Positions 47,082-59,895 of a stretch of DNA of 64,000 bases are shown one piece after another. Each line of letters opens with the position of its first letter. The first letter of the stretch is position 1. A model generated the notes under the pieces. That model was not told where the DNA came from. It did not search any database and was given only the letters and a program-made list of their open reading frames with translations. The position numbers and the translations under genes are program-made. The stretch spans positions 1 through 64,000 of the forward strand of contig JBBHKE010000932.1 in NCBI GenBank assembly GCA_037447655.1. The letters run 5' to 3'. The stretch is from Zygnema cylindricum. Lineage: Eukaryota > Streptophyta > Zygnematophyceae > Zygnematales > Zygnemataceae.

Positions 47082-47320
47082 AGTACCGTGTCAGATTTGC
47101 GACGCTAATCATGATGTCACGTACTTCCACGATGCCAAAGAGTACAAAGTACATGAATGTTGGATTATCTTTTTGTAAGATTCGTGAAATGAATAGTGTT
47201 AGTACCGTGTCAGATTTGCGACGCTAATCATGATGCCACGTACTTCCACGATACCAAAAGTACAAAGAACAATAATGTTGGAAAAAAAAAGTACAAAATT
47301 TTCATTTTTTTTTGGTTTTT
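47082..47320. repeat. Tandem duplication, period about 119 bp
   Basis: AGTACCGTGTCAGATTTGCG with the following 50 bases occurs at 47082 and again at 47201, nearly identical. Non-coding. Confidence 0.8.
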
Positions 47321-47553
47321 TGTTTGACCGACCGTAACTGACCGTTTTTTTTTTCTTGGTGAGTCAACCGAACGTAACCGCCCGACCCCCAAAATTTGGC
47401 AACCGAATCCGTTCCGGATCCGGCGCGGGCGGTCGGTTAACGGTCGGTCACGGTTTCGGTTGACCGTTTGCGACCTCTGCTGTACTGTAGTTGGAAAAGG
47501 AGAGAGGGAGAGAGGAAGAGGGGAAGGGAGAGGGAGAGGGAGAGGGAGAGATT

Positions 47554-47563
47554 NNNNNNNNNN
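47554..47563. other. Assembly gap (10 N)
   Basis: Ten Ns directly follow a GAGAGGGAGAGGG purine run (47500-47553), a typical place for an assembly break. True gap size is unknown. Confidence 0.99.
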
Positions 47564-49624
47564 TGATTAAACAAACCTGCACTTAGCGGGAACTGCGGTT
47601 GAATGCAGTTGTATTTGCAGCGCTACACTAATTACAACGGCATGCTGTTTCGCGGCTACTGAGTTTAGGCAGGCATGTTTTGGTAGGAACTGCAGCATTC
47701 GGCGCCCAGTTAACAGCGCTAGTGTCATCGGCGCTTTGTCGTACGGCAACATTAATCACATCGCGACGTTTATGTTGACGTAAGTTGGCGTCAAGGGCGA
47801 TTCACGTCCAAACAAATTAGTCGTCACGCCAAAATGTCGTGTTATCAATACTGTAGAGTACAGTAACGTATTGTATCGTACTTTTAATTTTCGCGCGTGC
47901 GATCTGTCACATCACGCCACGCTGTCGTGTTCTCAAATATCCGTACACTACTGTACCGGAAACGGATTGATACGTGGGGTACATATAACTCCTACGTAAA
48001 AATTGTGACGCTTCTATTGGTCCGCGTGTACAAAAACGATAGGCCCTTGACAATCAAAGGGCAAAGCACCCGGTCGCCCGCGACTATTATTTTTGTGGTT
48101 TATGACAAAGTTCAAAAGTAGGTGAAAGTAGGCCCATACAATATGCCTATTGTATGCAAAACATACAATATGACCTTAAGACCCATATTGTATTCGGACC
48201 TATTCGGACCAATTAAAACATTTTGACCAATAAATTTTATTTACACCGTCAGATTCGGACGATCGGACGGTCGCTGATAAACGTAGCGATCTAAGAAGAT
48301 CACATGAAAAGCCCATAACAGAACTTACGATAAAGGCGCCGACCAAAGGTCTACCATAAAAACGCCTACTTTTGAACTATGGTTTATGTTTGTTTTGTTG
48401 AGCAAGTTTGACCGAAATAAAAGCCGGCAAATGCGAAAAAAAGTTTGTCGTTTAGTCACCGACAATTGGCCAAGTGCGCGTTTGATGCTCTCGTTCCGCG
48501 CCGTCTGGTACACAGTAATTTAAGGAAAGTACAGTGTACTGTCAGATGTCAGATGTCGGACTGTACTTTTGTTTGATTTAAAAAAAGAAAAAACTTTTGT
48601 GTGGGACTGTGGGCTCTTTCGTATCCAGTTGTTAACTCCGCGCTGCCACGCTGTCCACTTTCACGTGTCTACATTAATTTATGTTTTTCGTGCGTCTTTT
48701 CGTATGAAAAGGTGGCCATTCATCATTCGTAATTCTTGGCTAGTTTTAGGTTCGAGCTGTTGTTGCTTTTTCTTGTACTTTATGTACGTAACCGAAAGCA
48801 TTTATTGGGTACTGTGACTCCAAAAATACAAGAGTAAATTAAGGTTAAATTTCTAAACCGAACAAATGGACTTGTTGTGCGAAAGAAAACAAAACCTCAA
48901 TATACAAATAACTTTTTGTATATCTAATTACGACGGTAATGAATCTAGCAGTAAATCCGGACAGCTGACAGCTTGTCAGAGCCTTTTTCTTGTCGTTTAC
49001 ATTTGTTTCATTGGACAAGTTTGACGGGAACAAAAGCCGGCAAAAAGGAAAATGTACTTTGACTTTTCCTCACCAAATCTGGGCCAATGGGCGCCCGATG
49101 CGCTCTTTCTGCGCCATCTGTAACACATTAATAATGAAACTTGTTAGATTCGGTACTGTCATTTTATTTAATTTAAAAGTACATTTTTGGCCCTATATAA
49201 TCTATTTGTTCGCTTTTCAGGGTTGAGGTACCAAACGTACGTATTTTGACATTTTTCCGAAAGTGAGCTAATTTTTTTACTTTTTGAAATTTTCTTAAAA
49301 TTATTTTACTTTTCGTGTAAATGTACGGATAAAATGTACGTAATTTTCAAAAAAGAGACGTTGCTTCATTTCCTCGAGCTACATTTGAACCAGATTTGGA
49401 CGTATATTTGTTACAACGAAGCCGCCATTGAAGCCACCATTGAAGCCTCCACGAACATCTTCACGAACCTCGTCACCAGCAATCATGCTCAGGCCTCGAG
49501 GACTAGAGTGGAAGCATGTTAAGGCCCTAAAGGGTGGGCTAATTGGGGACAATAAACTATGCATTTGACAATAAACTGTAGCTACAAACCAAACCACTAG
49601 GATTGGAAACCACATTATTGGAAA

Positions 49625-50124
49625 TGTGAGGCATGGAGGTATTAGGCCTTGCAATTTATGTCCGGATGAGGTGAAGACACAGTTTAGTGTAGTACAAACA
49701 GACAAGGCTTCTCATGGCTCTCAAAGGCGTACCCTATCCGCTCTAGATCGACTCATTGGAAGTCATGGGTCTAGCCAATGCAATAAGGTACAAAGGGTGC
49801 GGATGAAATTTATGAATGCTTTCAATCGACAAGAGGTAGATGCAACACGGCTAAGGCTTTTTTTGCCAATGGCTTGCCGTTCAGTCTACTTAATGTCCCC
49901 TACTTCAAGTTTGGACTGAAGCTGGGGAGATGAGAGAGTCTTACAAGCTTCCGCCCCACAAAGACATGAGAACTCATCTCCTAACTGAGACTAAGGCGAT
50001 GGTGATTAAGGATTTCGAGAGCTACCTGGAGATGATAAAAGTCACAGGTGCTTATATCACATCAGATGCTTACACCACCATTGATCAAAAGCCTCTCCTT
50101 CACATTTTAGCAGTCCCCCTTCAT
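49625..50124 (+). pseudogene. hAT-family transposase remnant
   Basis: A forward-strand remnant. At 49625-49680 is a possible zinc-finger piece (GIRPCNLCPDEV). Then come AKAFFANGLPF and LLNVPYFKF (about 49850-49905) and, after a stop and frame change near 49920, YKLPPHKDMRTHLLTETKA, ITSDAYTTIDQKPLLHILAV. These match the DUF659-type N-terminal part of plant hAT transposases (pattern GLPFN.V.SPYF, YKPPS...LR, SDGWTD...PLINFL). The C-terminal dimerisation domain is missing and the sequence runs into a C-rich tract. Broken, not functional. Confidence 0.65.
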
Positions 50125-50129
50125 ACCTC

Positions 50130-50372
50130 CCGCCTCCCCCCCTCCCCCCCCTCCCCCTTCCCCTTCCTCCCCCCTCCCCCCTCCCCTTCCTCCCCCCTCC
50201 CCTCTCCCCTTCCTCCCCCCTCCCCCCTCCCCCCCCCCCCCCCCTTTCGCCCCTCCCTCTCCCTCCCTCCCTCCTTACCTCTCTCCTTCCCTCCCTCCCT
50301 CCCTCCCTCCCTCCCTCCCTCCCTCCCTCCCTCCCTCCCTCCCTCCCCCCTTCCCCTCGTCCCCCTTTTTAA
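50130..50372. repeat. C-rich low-complexity tract
   Basis: CCCTCCCCCCTCCCC-type sequence with an uninterrupted C run near 50225-50244 and a (CCCT)n block at 50280-50345. Long frames on both strands through it are artefacts. The opposite strand has G-quadruplex potential. Confidence 0.9.
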
Positions 50373-51051
50373 AAAATCCTTTCTTGCCAGCTTTGGAAAC
50401 ACATATCATCTTGCCCATCTTGCGGGGCTCTCGGATCCTCATTTCCGTACAGGCGAATCCGTTGAGCGACCGGAAATAGTCTGGATGGACGAAACAATTC
50501 TCGTGAGATCGACACGTGGCGGTGGGCCCTAGACTCAGCGGCTTACCTCTATCGGACGAGCACCCGACGAGATTTGAGCATTCCGTACGGACGAGTAGGA
50601 GGAGGAAAAGCAGCGGGAGGAAAAATGTACGGCGAGGCATGACGTCAGCGAGAAGTTGGAAAAAGTGTGTGCTGCCGCGCGACGCGTCACACTTTTTTTT
50701 TGTTGTTTTTTTTTTTTTTTTGGTCTCGTTTGTGAGGAGAAGTGAGGAGGTTGGGTGACGCGGTGGAAGGAGATGATTGTTATTTTGTCGTTAGTGGGAG
50801 GTATGAATGTCGGTGGAAAAGCCGGCACAAGAGGAAAGTACAGTGCTTTGTCCTTTTGTCATCGAAATTTGAGCCAATGGGCGCCCGATGCGCTGGTTCA
50901 GCGCCACACATTAAGCTTAGGGGGAAATACTGTACTGAAACTGATTTGATACTTCCAATTTTATTTTATTTTAAAGTATATTTTTGGCTCTATATAACCC
51001 ATCTGTTCACTTTTCAGTGTCCACTCTGACGAATCTTCATTTATTATTTTG

Positions 51052-51511
51052 TAGTGTTGTGTATCGGTAAGGATTTTCCGATAACCGATATAGGTCTTTT
51101 TTCGGGTAGCCGATAATCGATATATCGGTACGGAGATATATGTACGGACTGTACAAATAAACGTACGGCCAGTTCACTCAACTGTACGTGTTATTCCCCC
51201 GACGCGCCCTACTCACAACACCTATCTACTGAGGTGCTTACCAATCAGATCATTTGTACAAGCCGAAACTACATTAGCCGGCATAAGATATGTACGGCTT
51301 TAGTACGGCTCCAGTTAAAACGATGTACCTTTCACATCCGACGCCGTGGATTTGTCTTTTTCTTCCTTGGGATCCACTGGAAACCTGCCACGTGTACTCC
51401 GGACAGAAAGTACAGAAAGTACAAATATATCGGTAACTGTGACCGTTCGATAACCGATAACTATCGGTATCGGTGTTATCGCGATAAATTTTTTACCGAT
51501 ACACAACACTA
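51052..51511. mobile_element. Non-autonomous hAT element with exact 8-bp target duplication
   Basis: 460 bp. Left terminus TAGTGTTGTGTATCGGTAA; the right terminus read backwards is the same 19 bases. It is flanked on both sides by TTATTTTG (51044-51051 and 51512-51519), the 8-bp target-site duplication expected of hAT transposons. Subterminal regions are dense in CGATAACCGATA words. No coding capacity. The perfect duplication suggests fairly recent insertion. Confidence 0.85.
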
Positions 51512-52598
51512 TTATTTTGTCTCCTCACGTTTTAGTTTGATGGTACGTGCCCAGGTGCTAAAGTACAGTACACCGCAAATCGTACTTAGAGTAATGAAAA
51601 AATTAGAGTAAAAAAACAAAAAAAAACAATTAGAGTAATGAATGCTAATTTGTGTGATAGAGCTTTTTCAACTATGAAGTTTACTCTAATTTATTTAATT
51701 ATTCTATATTGGGTTATGTCGGCGATAATTATGTGCGCGATAATTATGAACACTAAATTACGTAGACGTACAAAATCTGTCAGTCTGTATAGTATTGACG
51801 TCATTATGACGCTAGTACTATTTGCCGCAGTGTCAGTTACGTCAAACCGCCGTTGAAGGTTACATGTAAATTAAGCGCAGTTACATAATCAACTACCAAT
51901 TGTTATGAACGAATGAATAACGGTTATACTTCCAATGTAAACAGCAATTACGTTGCGTTGTTTTCATATTCATAGTACTAATGAACTCTAATACGGTCGC
52001 ACTTTGGTGGCTATATTAGAGTAAATTTACTTTAATAATGTCTTTTAACTCTAATAAAGTTGCTTTCAGACGACGAAGTCGCAAAATGAACACTTATTAG
52101 AGTTAAGTTTAACTCTAAATGAGTCGCAAGTAGAAGGTAATTTCACGAATCTACGTAACGCAACATATTATTGGACACCCACAATTACACGTGGCTATAT
52201 TATTAACTGTAAAAACGTCAAACCTGCAAAACAATGAAAAAACACAAATCGTCTGTCCTCTTGGACTCTTTTGCTGGAGAATTCCGTACACCTCTTTCGT
52301 AAAAAAATTCCGCGGGAAATTTGACACATTCACGCTTATTTTTTGAGTTTTTTAAATCTTTGAAATTTAAAACAAAATATTAAAATTTAAATTTTGAACT
52401 CACCCTGTTTTCACAATGGATTGCCGCGTTTTTTTAACCTCTCGCGTTTATAAGTTTTACATATATATGCTTCGGTGTACTGTACTTTCGGTGTACACCG
52501 CTTCGGACAAACAATGGCATAACCATTTTTTATTTTTTATTTGCGTTTACTCTTACATCACTCACTCTTTCTTGCCTATACTTTCCCCCTATAAATAG

Positions 52599-55500
52599 TT
52601 GCTTAGTCTTCGGATATGTGGAGATTTACAAGGATGTGGGGTAACTACGCGACGAGATATAACGGCATACCTCATATCCCTGCACCTGTTGTTGAAGAGT
52701 GTTGTTGAAGAGGTGATCGGAAAGATGAACAGTGTGGGGTCCGAAATGGCGAGTGGTGCAACCAAATTACCAGGTGTGGAGCCACTCGTGGACAAAGCTT
52801 CGAGCGGAGACGACAACACCGCAGGTGGAGATTTAGGGAGTCACCCTACAGTTGTTGACCTACCGCAGTCCGGAAGGAAAAGACAACATGTTACAACCAA
52901 AAGGGACCGTTTGCAGATAATCACGTGGATGATCGCTTAGGACCGGGCAAACGGATACCGAAATCTCATCCCCAAAACTATCAAAAAGTTTCTCGAACAA
53001 TTTTCAAGAAGCAAGGGATGTAGTTAGTCTTCTTAAAACTCTTTTCCCTTATGCCTCATTAACCCACCTCTCGATTATTACTATATTTTGAGCGGTTTCC
53101 GAGGATTTACGATCTGTTATACTCTCATTTTTTTCAGTTAATATTATTTAATATTTTCTTTCTACACTTTGTTGATTTTAGAGGTTTTTGCAAATTTTTT
53201 TTACACAAATTTGCAATATTTCAATTTAGTTTCAGTTTTCAATTGAATATTATATTTTTCAATTTCTATTCCGTTTTCGGTTTCAGTTGCTGATTAACTT
53301 TTGGTTTCCGTAAATCCATTTTGAATCCATTTTAAAATTTTATACTTTATTATCTTACCTTTCTATGCTTTGTTGATGGTTAGAGGTTTTTGCCATTTTT
53401 TTAACACAATTTGCAGTTTTTCAGTTTAATTTCAATATTTAGTTGAATATTATATTTTCAATTTCTTTTCTGTTGTCAGTTTCAGTTGTTGCTGATTCAG
53501 TTTTGATATCGGTGAATCCATTTCGAATCCATTTTTTTTTCGTTTACCCTTTTTAGAACAAAGACAAACCTATAATTCAAAACAAAAACAAACATTTTTT
53601 CTGCTTTGTTTCTGTTTCTTGTTTTTTATACATTTAATTTTTATTGCACTTTAAATCATAAATGTACTTTAAATTATAACTGTACTTCCAATTATGACTG
53701 TACTTTAAGTATCTATCTATTTGTCTATCTCTATCTATCTGTGAATCAACCTGTCTAATTACCTGTCTAATCTAATAGTCTATCTAATCTCATTATTTGC
53801 ATATCTATCTAATCTGCCTATCTATATAATCTAAGTATCTCTCTAATCTAATTATCTATCTAATCTTACTATCTATCTAATCTAATTATCTATCTAATGT
53901 AATTATCTATCAAATGTAATTATCTATGTAATCTAATTATTTATCTAATCTATTTTTTTGACGAATCTAATTGTGCATTTAACCTAATTATCTGTCTTAT
54001 CTGCCTATCTATCTAATCTATCTATAATTTAATAATATATCTAATCTAACTATCTATCTAATCTAACTAACAATCTAATCTAATTTTCTGTCTAATCTAA
54101 TTATGTATCTAATCTAATAATCTGCCTATCTATCTAATGTATCTAATCTAATAATCTGCCTATCTATCTAATCTGTCTCTCTATCTAATCTGCCTATAAT
54201 CTAATAATCTATCTAATCTAACTATTTATCTAATCTAACTATCTATATAATCTAATTATCTATCTAATCTAACTATCTATATAATCTAATAATTTGTCGA
54301 ATCTAGTTATGTATCTAATCTATTTATCTCCCTATCTATCTAATATGTCTGTCTATCTAATCTGCCTATAATCTAACTATCTATCTAATCTAACTATTTA
54401 TATAACCTAATTATCTGTCGAATCTAATTATGTGCCAAATCTAACTATCTATATATCTAACTAATTATCTATCTATATATCTGTCTAACTATCTATTTAT
54501 TTATGTATCTACATTACTAACCCTATTTTTTAGATGATGTTATTTACTTCTTCTCTTCATTTACAGAGTATCAAAAATCAAGGAGATGGTGGGTAGAAAG
54601 GGTGGCCAAAGTAAGAGGTATAAGAGATACGACTAATACGTTGTCTACGTCGGGCTTCGGTAAACGAAATGTGGCCGTAATAAAAGCATTACCGCGTAGG
54701 GGAAGGAAGGAAATGCCATGGGTGACCCGTCTTCATGAAGAATTACTCGAGGATTTTCATCGATTTAAAAAGGCGGGCATGAAACTTTCTACGACAATCG
54801 TGCAAGAGATGGCGTACGACATCATAATACATTTGAAAGAGGAGCATGCGACGGAGTTTTTGACGAATTCGGACATGAGAGGACTACACGAATTAGAAAA
54901 AGGTGGATCTAAAGGTTTCATGAGAAACACAACATCGTCATCCGTGCCCAAAAAGGCAAATAACAATGTAGTCCGGAAAAGGAAGAACACATTGAGAAAA
55001 CCGTGGCGTATCACTTAGGTGTTCTAAAAAGGGGTTTCCTTTCGGGTAAGACTTATACATTATTGCTACATATGACATTGTTATTTTTTTTTTGTGTCAA
55101 AATTGTTGCTTTTATCAAACCTAAAGTACTAACATTTTTTAACTCATCTTTGTTTCGTTGTCGTTATCTTCATTGTTTGAACTAGGTGAGTTCGACGAAG
55201 ATTTAGTGGAGAATATGGATGAGACCCACTTGATATTGAATATGGACAATGACAAGACATTAGGCTTCCGTGGAGATGAAGTGGTGAAGTATGCCGACGT
55301 TGCGGTTGGAGGTGAATCCATGACTTTGATGGTGCGTCTCACCGGAGGGGTGAATGCATGTATTGAAGCACCCATGCTTATTCTCACAAACCGAAATAAG
55401 AGTTATCCGATTAGCAATCTCCCCAACGATATTCCAGGAATACATCCCCTTGTATCATTTTGTTTGTCTTGAATTTTTTGTTTCTTCCCTCTCCCTTTCT

Positions 55501-56274
55501 TCTCCCCTCATCCTTTTCATCCCCTTCTCTTTCTTTCCCTCTTTCATGTTTTTTATTTTAATGCATTTTTTTTCCATGTCGCCAATAATAGGTGTGTGCT
55601 ATCTCACGGGTCCCAAAGGTTAGAACGACAAGAGAGTCTTCCCCCAATGGTTTGAGGACCAGAGGTCGTATCCAGCCGATCCCTATGGTCGACATAAAAT
55701 AGTCTTACTCGATAATTGCGGAGGACACAACATGTCCGAGGAGCTAAACCTCGTTTTGGTTGCCAAAAATAAGGTGTTACACTTCTTTCCACCGAGTGCT
55801 ACTCACTTGGTGCAACCGGCAGATTATTTCGTAATATCAAAAATAAAGGAGATTTGGAGTAGGAAGTGGGAAAATTGGAAGATATCGGGGGTTAAGAATG
55901 AACGGTGGTCACAACTCTCTAATCGAGGTTGGTCTGGAAAGTTATTAGGGCCGGAGAAAAGGTTTTTTCTCGAATTGGCCAGGGACTCTATCCGAGAAGT
56001 TCATTCCATGGAAGACAAGGATGGGATGGGATACGCGAGAAAAGCTATGATACAGTGTGGGTTGTCATTGAAAGACGGGACATGGGAGGAGGGAATGCTT
56101 ACACATCAGTTGCAATTCATCATCAACAAGCACCGAAACCATTTCGACGGCGAAGAAGTGTCGCCTCCCTTACCGAGGGCACGAGAATCCCATGGAGATT
56201 CTCACAACGCCGACACCGGAACTCAAGGAGACGAGATTACGGACGAACAATTCACGGAAGGGGACAAATATTAG
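52599..56274 (+). pseudogene. Degenerate pogo-like DDE transposase (HTH/CENP-B-like plus DDE_1)
   Basis: Segments in order: N-terminal part with KRDRLQIITWMIA then a stop (52938) and GYRNLIPKTIKKFLEQF; after an intron-like gap (about 53015-54566) YQKSRRWWVERV, LPRRGRKEMPWVTRLHEELL; then, after a frame change, KRW and RFHEKHNIVIRAQKGK with stops at 54910 and 54961; EKTVAYHLGVLKRGF; ENMDETHLILNMD (first Asp codon 55218); YADVAVGGESMTLMVRLTGG; LTGPKG then a stop (55621); VLLDNCGGHN (second Asp 55711); ATHLVQPADYF (third Asp 55822); C-terminal FFLELARDSIREV, MGYARKAMI, IINKHRNHFDG. The three catalytic Asp codons survive but at least four stops and a frame change break the gene. Relatives of this layout are abundant in oomycete and plant-lineage genomes. 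Confidence 0.82.
53700..54520. repeat. (TCTAATCTA/ATCTATCT)n microsatellite
   Basis: About 820 bp of imperfect TATCTATCTAATCTAATTAT repeats with occasional CTGCCTATC variants. It lies within the interval that acts as an intron between the N-terminal and middle parts of the pogo-like transposase. Confidence 0.95.
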
Positions 56275-56864
56275 GCCCTTGGTAATGCTTAAGAAAACTC
56301 CATGTGTGTTTATTTTGTGGATCAAAGAGTGAACGTGTGTCGTAGTTTTGTAGTTTTTGTGTTTTATGGCTTGTCTTTAGTGCTTTTACATTGGGTTTTT
56401 AGTGTTTTTTAAATGTGTAATGAATGTAGTTATAATACAATATTAATGGGGTATTACGTTGCAAACTATATCTCTTACTCTAATGTCATTGTTCTTGGAA
56501 TTTACTGACTGTACTTCGTTGTGAAGTATGTAGACCAAAACATTGTATAATATAACCATTTAATCAAATATGATTTTATTTTTGCAATGTATGTGTGCGG
56601 GTTCACCATGTTCTATAAGTTTATGTGTGTGTGATTCACCTATGGGCATCATGATGTTGGAATGGGAATAAACCCTTTGTGTGTCTATTGATTACACCAC
56701 CGTGCTCTTTGTTAAGTGGTTGCTATTAAACATCATGCTTGCCTCATCGCTGGCTGTAGAAGCAGCATGAACATAGACTTTTTAACCCTAATTTGTTCAG
56801 CGATGCGAGATTATTGGTGCTGGTTGATTTTCCAGCGACGACAATGTTATCACTCATGACAAAT

Positions 56865-57300
56865 TCATCGTTCCATAGCAAAGGCAAACATGTACAAAAT
56901 AAAACCAATTGGTAAAAAAATCATGACAAAAGAGATGACTTATCATCGTTCCATAGCAAAGGCAAACATATACAAAACAAAACCAATTGGTAAAAACACA
57001 AGAATTTCATACATCAATAGGATATGGATTCATAACATTCTCTTTGGTGTCACATTGGCTTAATAATATTTCATGTACACAAAATTTCATTACAATAATG
57101 TAAAGAAAATACCAATGATGTAAACTTAAACTATTGTAGCCTGAATTTCATACATCAATAGGATATGGATTCATAACATTCTCTTTGGTGTCACATTGGC
57201 TTAATAATATTTCATGTACACAAAATTTCATTACAATGATGTAAAAAAAATACCTATTCCTACTGCTTTACTATGTAAACTTAAACTATTGTAGCCTGTA
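56865..57300. repeat. Two adjacent tandem duplications (78-bp and 141-bp periods)
   Basis: TCATCGTTCCATAGCAAAGG with about 50 following bases occurs at 56865 and 56943. GAATTTCATACATCAATAGG with about 100 following bases occurs at 57002 and 57143, and its tail (AACTTAAACTATTGTAGCCT) appears once more at about 57280. Copies differ at only a few positions. Non-coding. Confidence 0.85.
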
Positions 57301-57329
57301 ATGTACATCCACTAAAGCGAATCCATCTT

Positions 57330-57845
57330 CTAAAAAATGCAAAAGAAAGGGTGAAAAGGGGTGAGACAAGAAGGAGTATAATCGGAGGAGAGAGGGAGAA
57401 TAAGGTAGGGAGAGGATGAGGGATATTTGATGAGGCGATAGAGGGGGGGGGGGGGGGGGGGGCAGATTTAAAAAGGAAGGGAGAAAGAGTGGTATAAAGA
57501 GATGAGGCGAGAGATTGAAAAGGAGAGGGTCTAATAAAGAGATAAAAAGACAAAGATAGGGAAAGAAAGGTAACAAATTGTGAGAGAGAGGGACTATTAG
57601 CAAGAGTGATGGAGAGATGATGGAGGAAGAGAGGGAGAGGACGCGGGAAAGAGAGAGATTGAGAGGAAGGGGAAAAAGGAGGAGAGAGGAGTTGAGCGTG
57701 AGCGTGAGAGGGGGAAAAAAAAACAGGAGAAATTAATAGGAGGGAGTAGCTATTAGAGAGAGAGAGCAAGAGCGATTGGAGTGAGAGAGTGAGGGGGGGA
57801 AGGGAGAGAGGAAAATGGGATAGATAGAGAGAGATCGTTTTTTGA
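57330..57845. repeat. Purine-rich (GA)n tract with a long poly-G run
   Basis: About 500 bp of GAGAGAGGGAGAGG-type sequence. A run of about 22 G at 57444-57465 is interrupted by nothing else. The long frames on the opposite strand are Ser/Pro/Leu-rich artefacts. Confidence 0.9.
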
Positions 57846-59599
57846 TTTTTTGTCCATTCGATCAAAACCTCCCATATCTTTCAAATTTTCAAGTTCGACC
57901 AAAGCTCCCTCAACCCTTTTGAAGGCGTCTCAAATGCATCGGAAACAATCCTCCAAAAGTTCACTTATTCTCTGATACAAAAATTGAAACAAAAATGAAA
58001 ATCAACTGAAAATCGGCAGAAAAACAGCAGAAAGTCAACATTAAATTCAATAGAAAATCGGCAGAAATCGACAGAAGAAAATTAACGAAAAAATGATAGG
58101 AAATCGACAGGGATAGAGAAATTCACTGAAAATTTATAGCATTTATATTTTATAGTTAAAATGGAATATATCTATCGCAAATTTCAAGAGGTTGTAATAC
58201 TTGTGAAACAGAATTTAAAGACTTGATGTTCTAAAGAAAACCGTTAAAAAGTGGTAAAAAGTGGTGACGAGAAGATTGTAAAATAAATAAAATTGTGAGG
58301 GAAAAAAATGATTTTTTTTTTCAGAAGATTTGAAATTTCGCTTTTATTGAAACGTATATCTTTATAATAATTTATAGTTTTACCGTAGTGAACTTTTACC
58401 TTGAATTGCTATTAACGTTACTAACAATAATTTTGATGCCGATTTTATTTTGGCCCCTGAACATGGAACAGCGTTGAAATTCTGTTTTTTATTTTTATTT
58501 GGTAAGAAGTTAAGAATCTTCCACACTGTAAAGGCTTAAATAGAAATATCAATACTAAAGTAAACCCAAAACTATACATTTGTTTACATATATTTGTATG
58601 TTTATATATTTGTTTATACGATATATGTCACTCACTTACCATCATGTTAACATCATGTAAACATACACAAACATTACAACATATGAAACGTGAAATTTAA
58701 CACAGAAACACAATTTCAATGTAATTTACAAACTTAATGCAAAACCCAAATGAAAAAATAATATTCCTTTCCCTTCCCCCCTCCAGAAAACTGACCTCAT
58801 CCGGCAAAACTTCTTTAAGTTTCTCGAGACTGTCTAGATCCGAAGCTTTTTCAAAAATGTCCGCCATGTCTTCCCTCTTGTCACTCACCTTCAACTCCAA
58901 ACCTAATCTTCGTCCATACAAATGCCCACGTCTGGGAGACTCCGATAGTACTCGTCCATCGAGGATGTCATGACAACCACGGATCCATGTGTTCATGAAT
59001 TAAGGCATCGACTTGAAAAAGTATAAAAACCCTATATCTTTTTATACCATCGCATTTGGTGCACAGCCTCCATGCTATCCTAATTGACAAGACAATTTCA
59101 GTTTTAGACTGAATCATGTCCGTCACATCAACTTCCGAGACAAACTGGACAAAAAAAAACCATGTTGGAAAAACGAGAATGCAAAAAAAGTTACATTTTA
59201 GTCACCATTTTTTTGCCTTTAGCCCCAAACCTTGGCACAGAATTATGCGAAAACATATTAGAAAACACAATAAAAAACATACTGAAAAGCATATTAAAAA
59301 CATACAAAAGGATATGAATCGGTTTTCCATCATCTTTTTGGCCTCGTGAGCGGCTCAACTGGAGCTCCCTTTGAATCTCAGGTGTCACCTGCCCCACTCC
59401 GAGACAAAACTTCCATTTAAATTATGGAAAATTGAATTATGCATCTTCAGTGGGATATGCCAAATGAGGAAAAATGAAGTAACTTTTTTCTCCGAGATCT
59501 TTACCATTCCAGGAGTTTCACCGAATGGCTCAAATTTTTGAAAAATGGAAACAAAAAACCATATTTTGGAGATAAGACAATGTTAATAACACAGTCTGT
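57846..59599. other. AT-rich intergenic sequence, no gene recognised
   Basis: 58020-58100 repeats AATCGGCAGAAAA-type words. At about 58405 TTGAATTGCTATTAACGTTA resembles the MITE ends described above but no partner end is clear. A frame at 58996-58697 (-) has a charged, helical look (KREDMADIFEKASDLDSLEK, LKEVLPDEVSFLEGG) and no known domain; it may be a gene fragment or chance. Confidence 0.35.
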
Positions 59600-59895
59600 A
59601 TGAAATTATTTGATTTTCATGAAGAGCTAAAATAACGGGTGGGTCAGAAATAGGATATTATTCTCCTTTCTTTTTAAACAAAGATTTCTCTTATATCATA
59701 AAAACTGAGATTTAACAGATTCTTGGAAACATTTAACTCTAAATCGCATGAAATTATTTGATTTTCATGAAGAGCTAAAATAACGGGTGGGTCAGAAATA
59801 GGATATTATTCTCTTTTCTTTTTAAACAAAGATTTCTCTTATATCATAAAAAATGAGATTTAACAGATTCTTGGAAACATTTAACTCTAAATCGC
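59600..59895. repeat. Tandem duplication, period 148 bp
   Basis: Two head-to-tail copies (59600-59747 and 59748-59895) starting ATGAAATTATTTGATTTTCA and ending AACTCTAAATCGC. They differ at only a few positions, so the duplication is recent. Non-coding. Confidence 0.9.

Larger units (their letters stand above)
48395..51020. repeat. Dispersed repeat family, three direct copies (48395-48500, 49010-49220, 50810-51020)
   Basis: All three share AAAGCCGGCA, a GCCAATGGGCGCCCGATGCG-like core (diverged in copy 1) and a CGCCRTCTG or CGCCACAC-like step. Copies 2 and 3 continue in parallel through TTTTATTTWATTTTAAAGTA, TTTTTGGCYCTATATAA and GTTCRCTTTTCAG. The CTATATAA word looks like a TATA box, so these may be solo promoter or LTR fragments. 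No coding part was seen. Confidence 0.6.

Noticed and set aside
49930-50532. 200-codon open frame on the plus strand
   Set aside because: Only the first 60 codons are protein-like (hAT remnant); the rest is a C-rich low-complexity tract read as Pro/Ser/Leu.
53700-54520. Regular repeats considered as a CRISPR array
   Set aside because: Units are short, contiguous and have no unique spacers; this is a eukaryotic microsatellite.
57281-57865. 194-codon open frame on the minus strand
   Set aside because: It is the translation of a GA-rich microsatellite; composition is almost only Ser, Leu, Pro and Phe.
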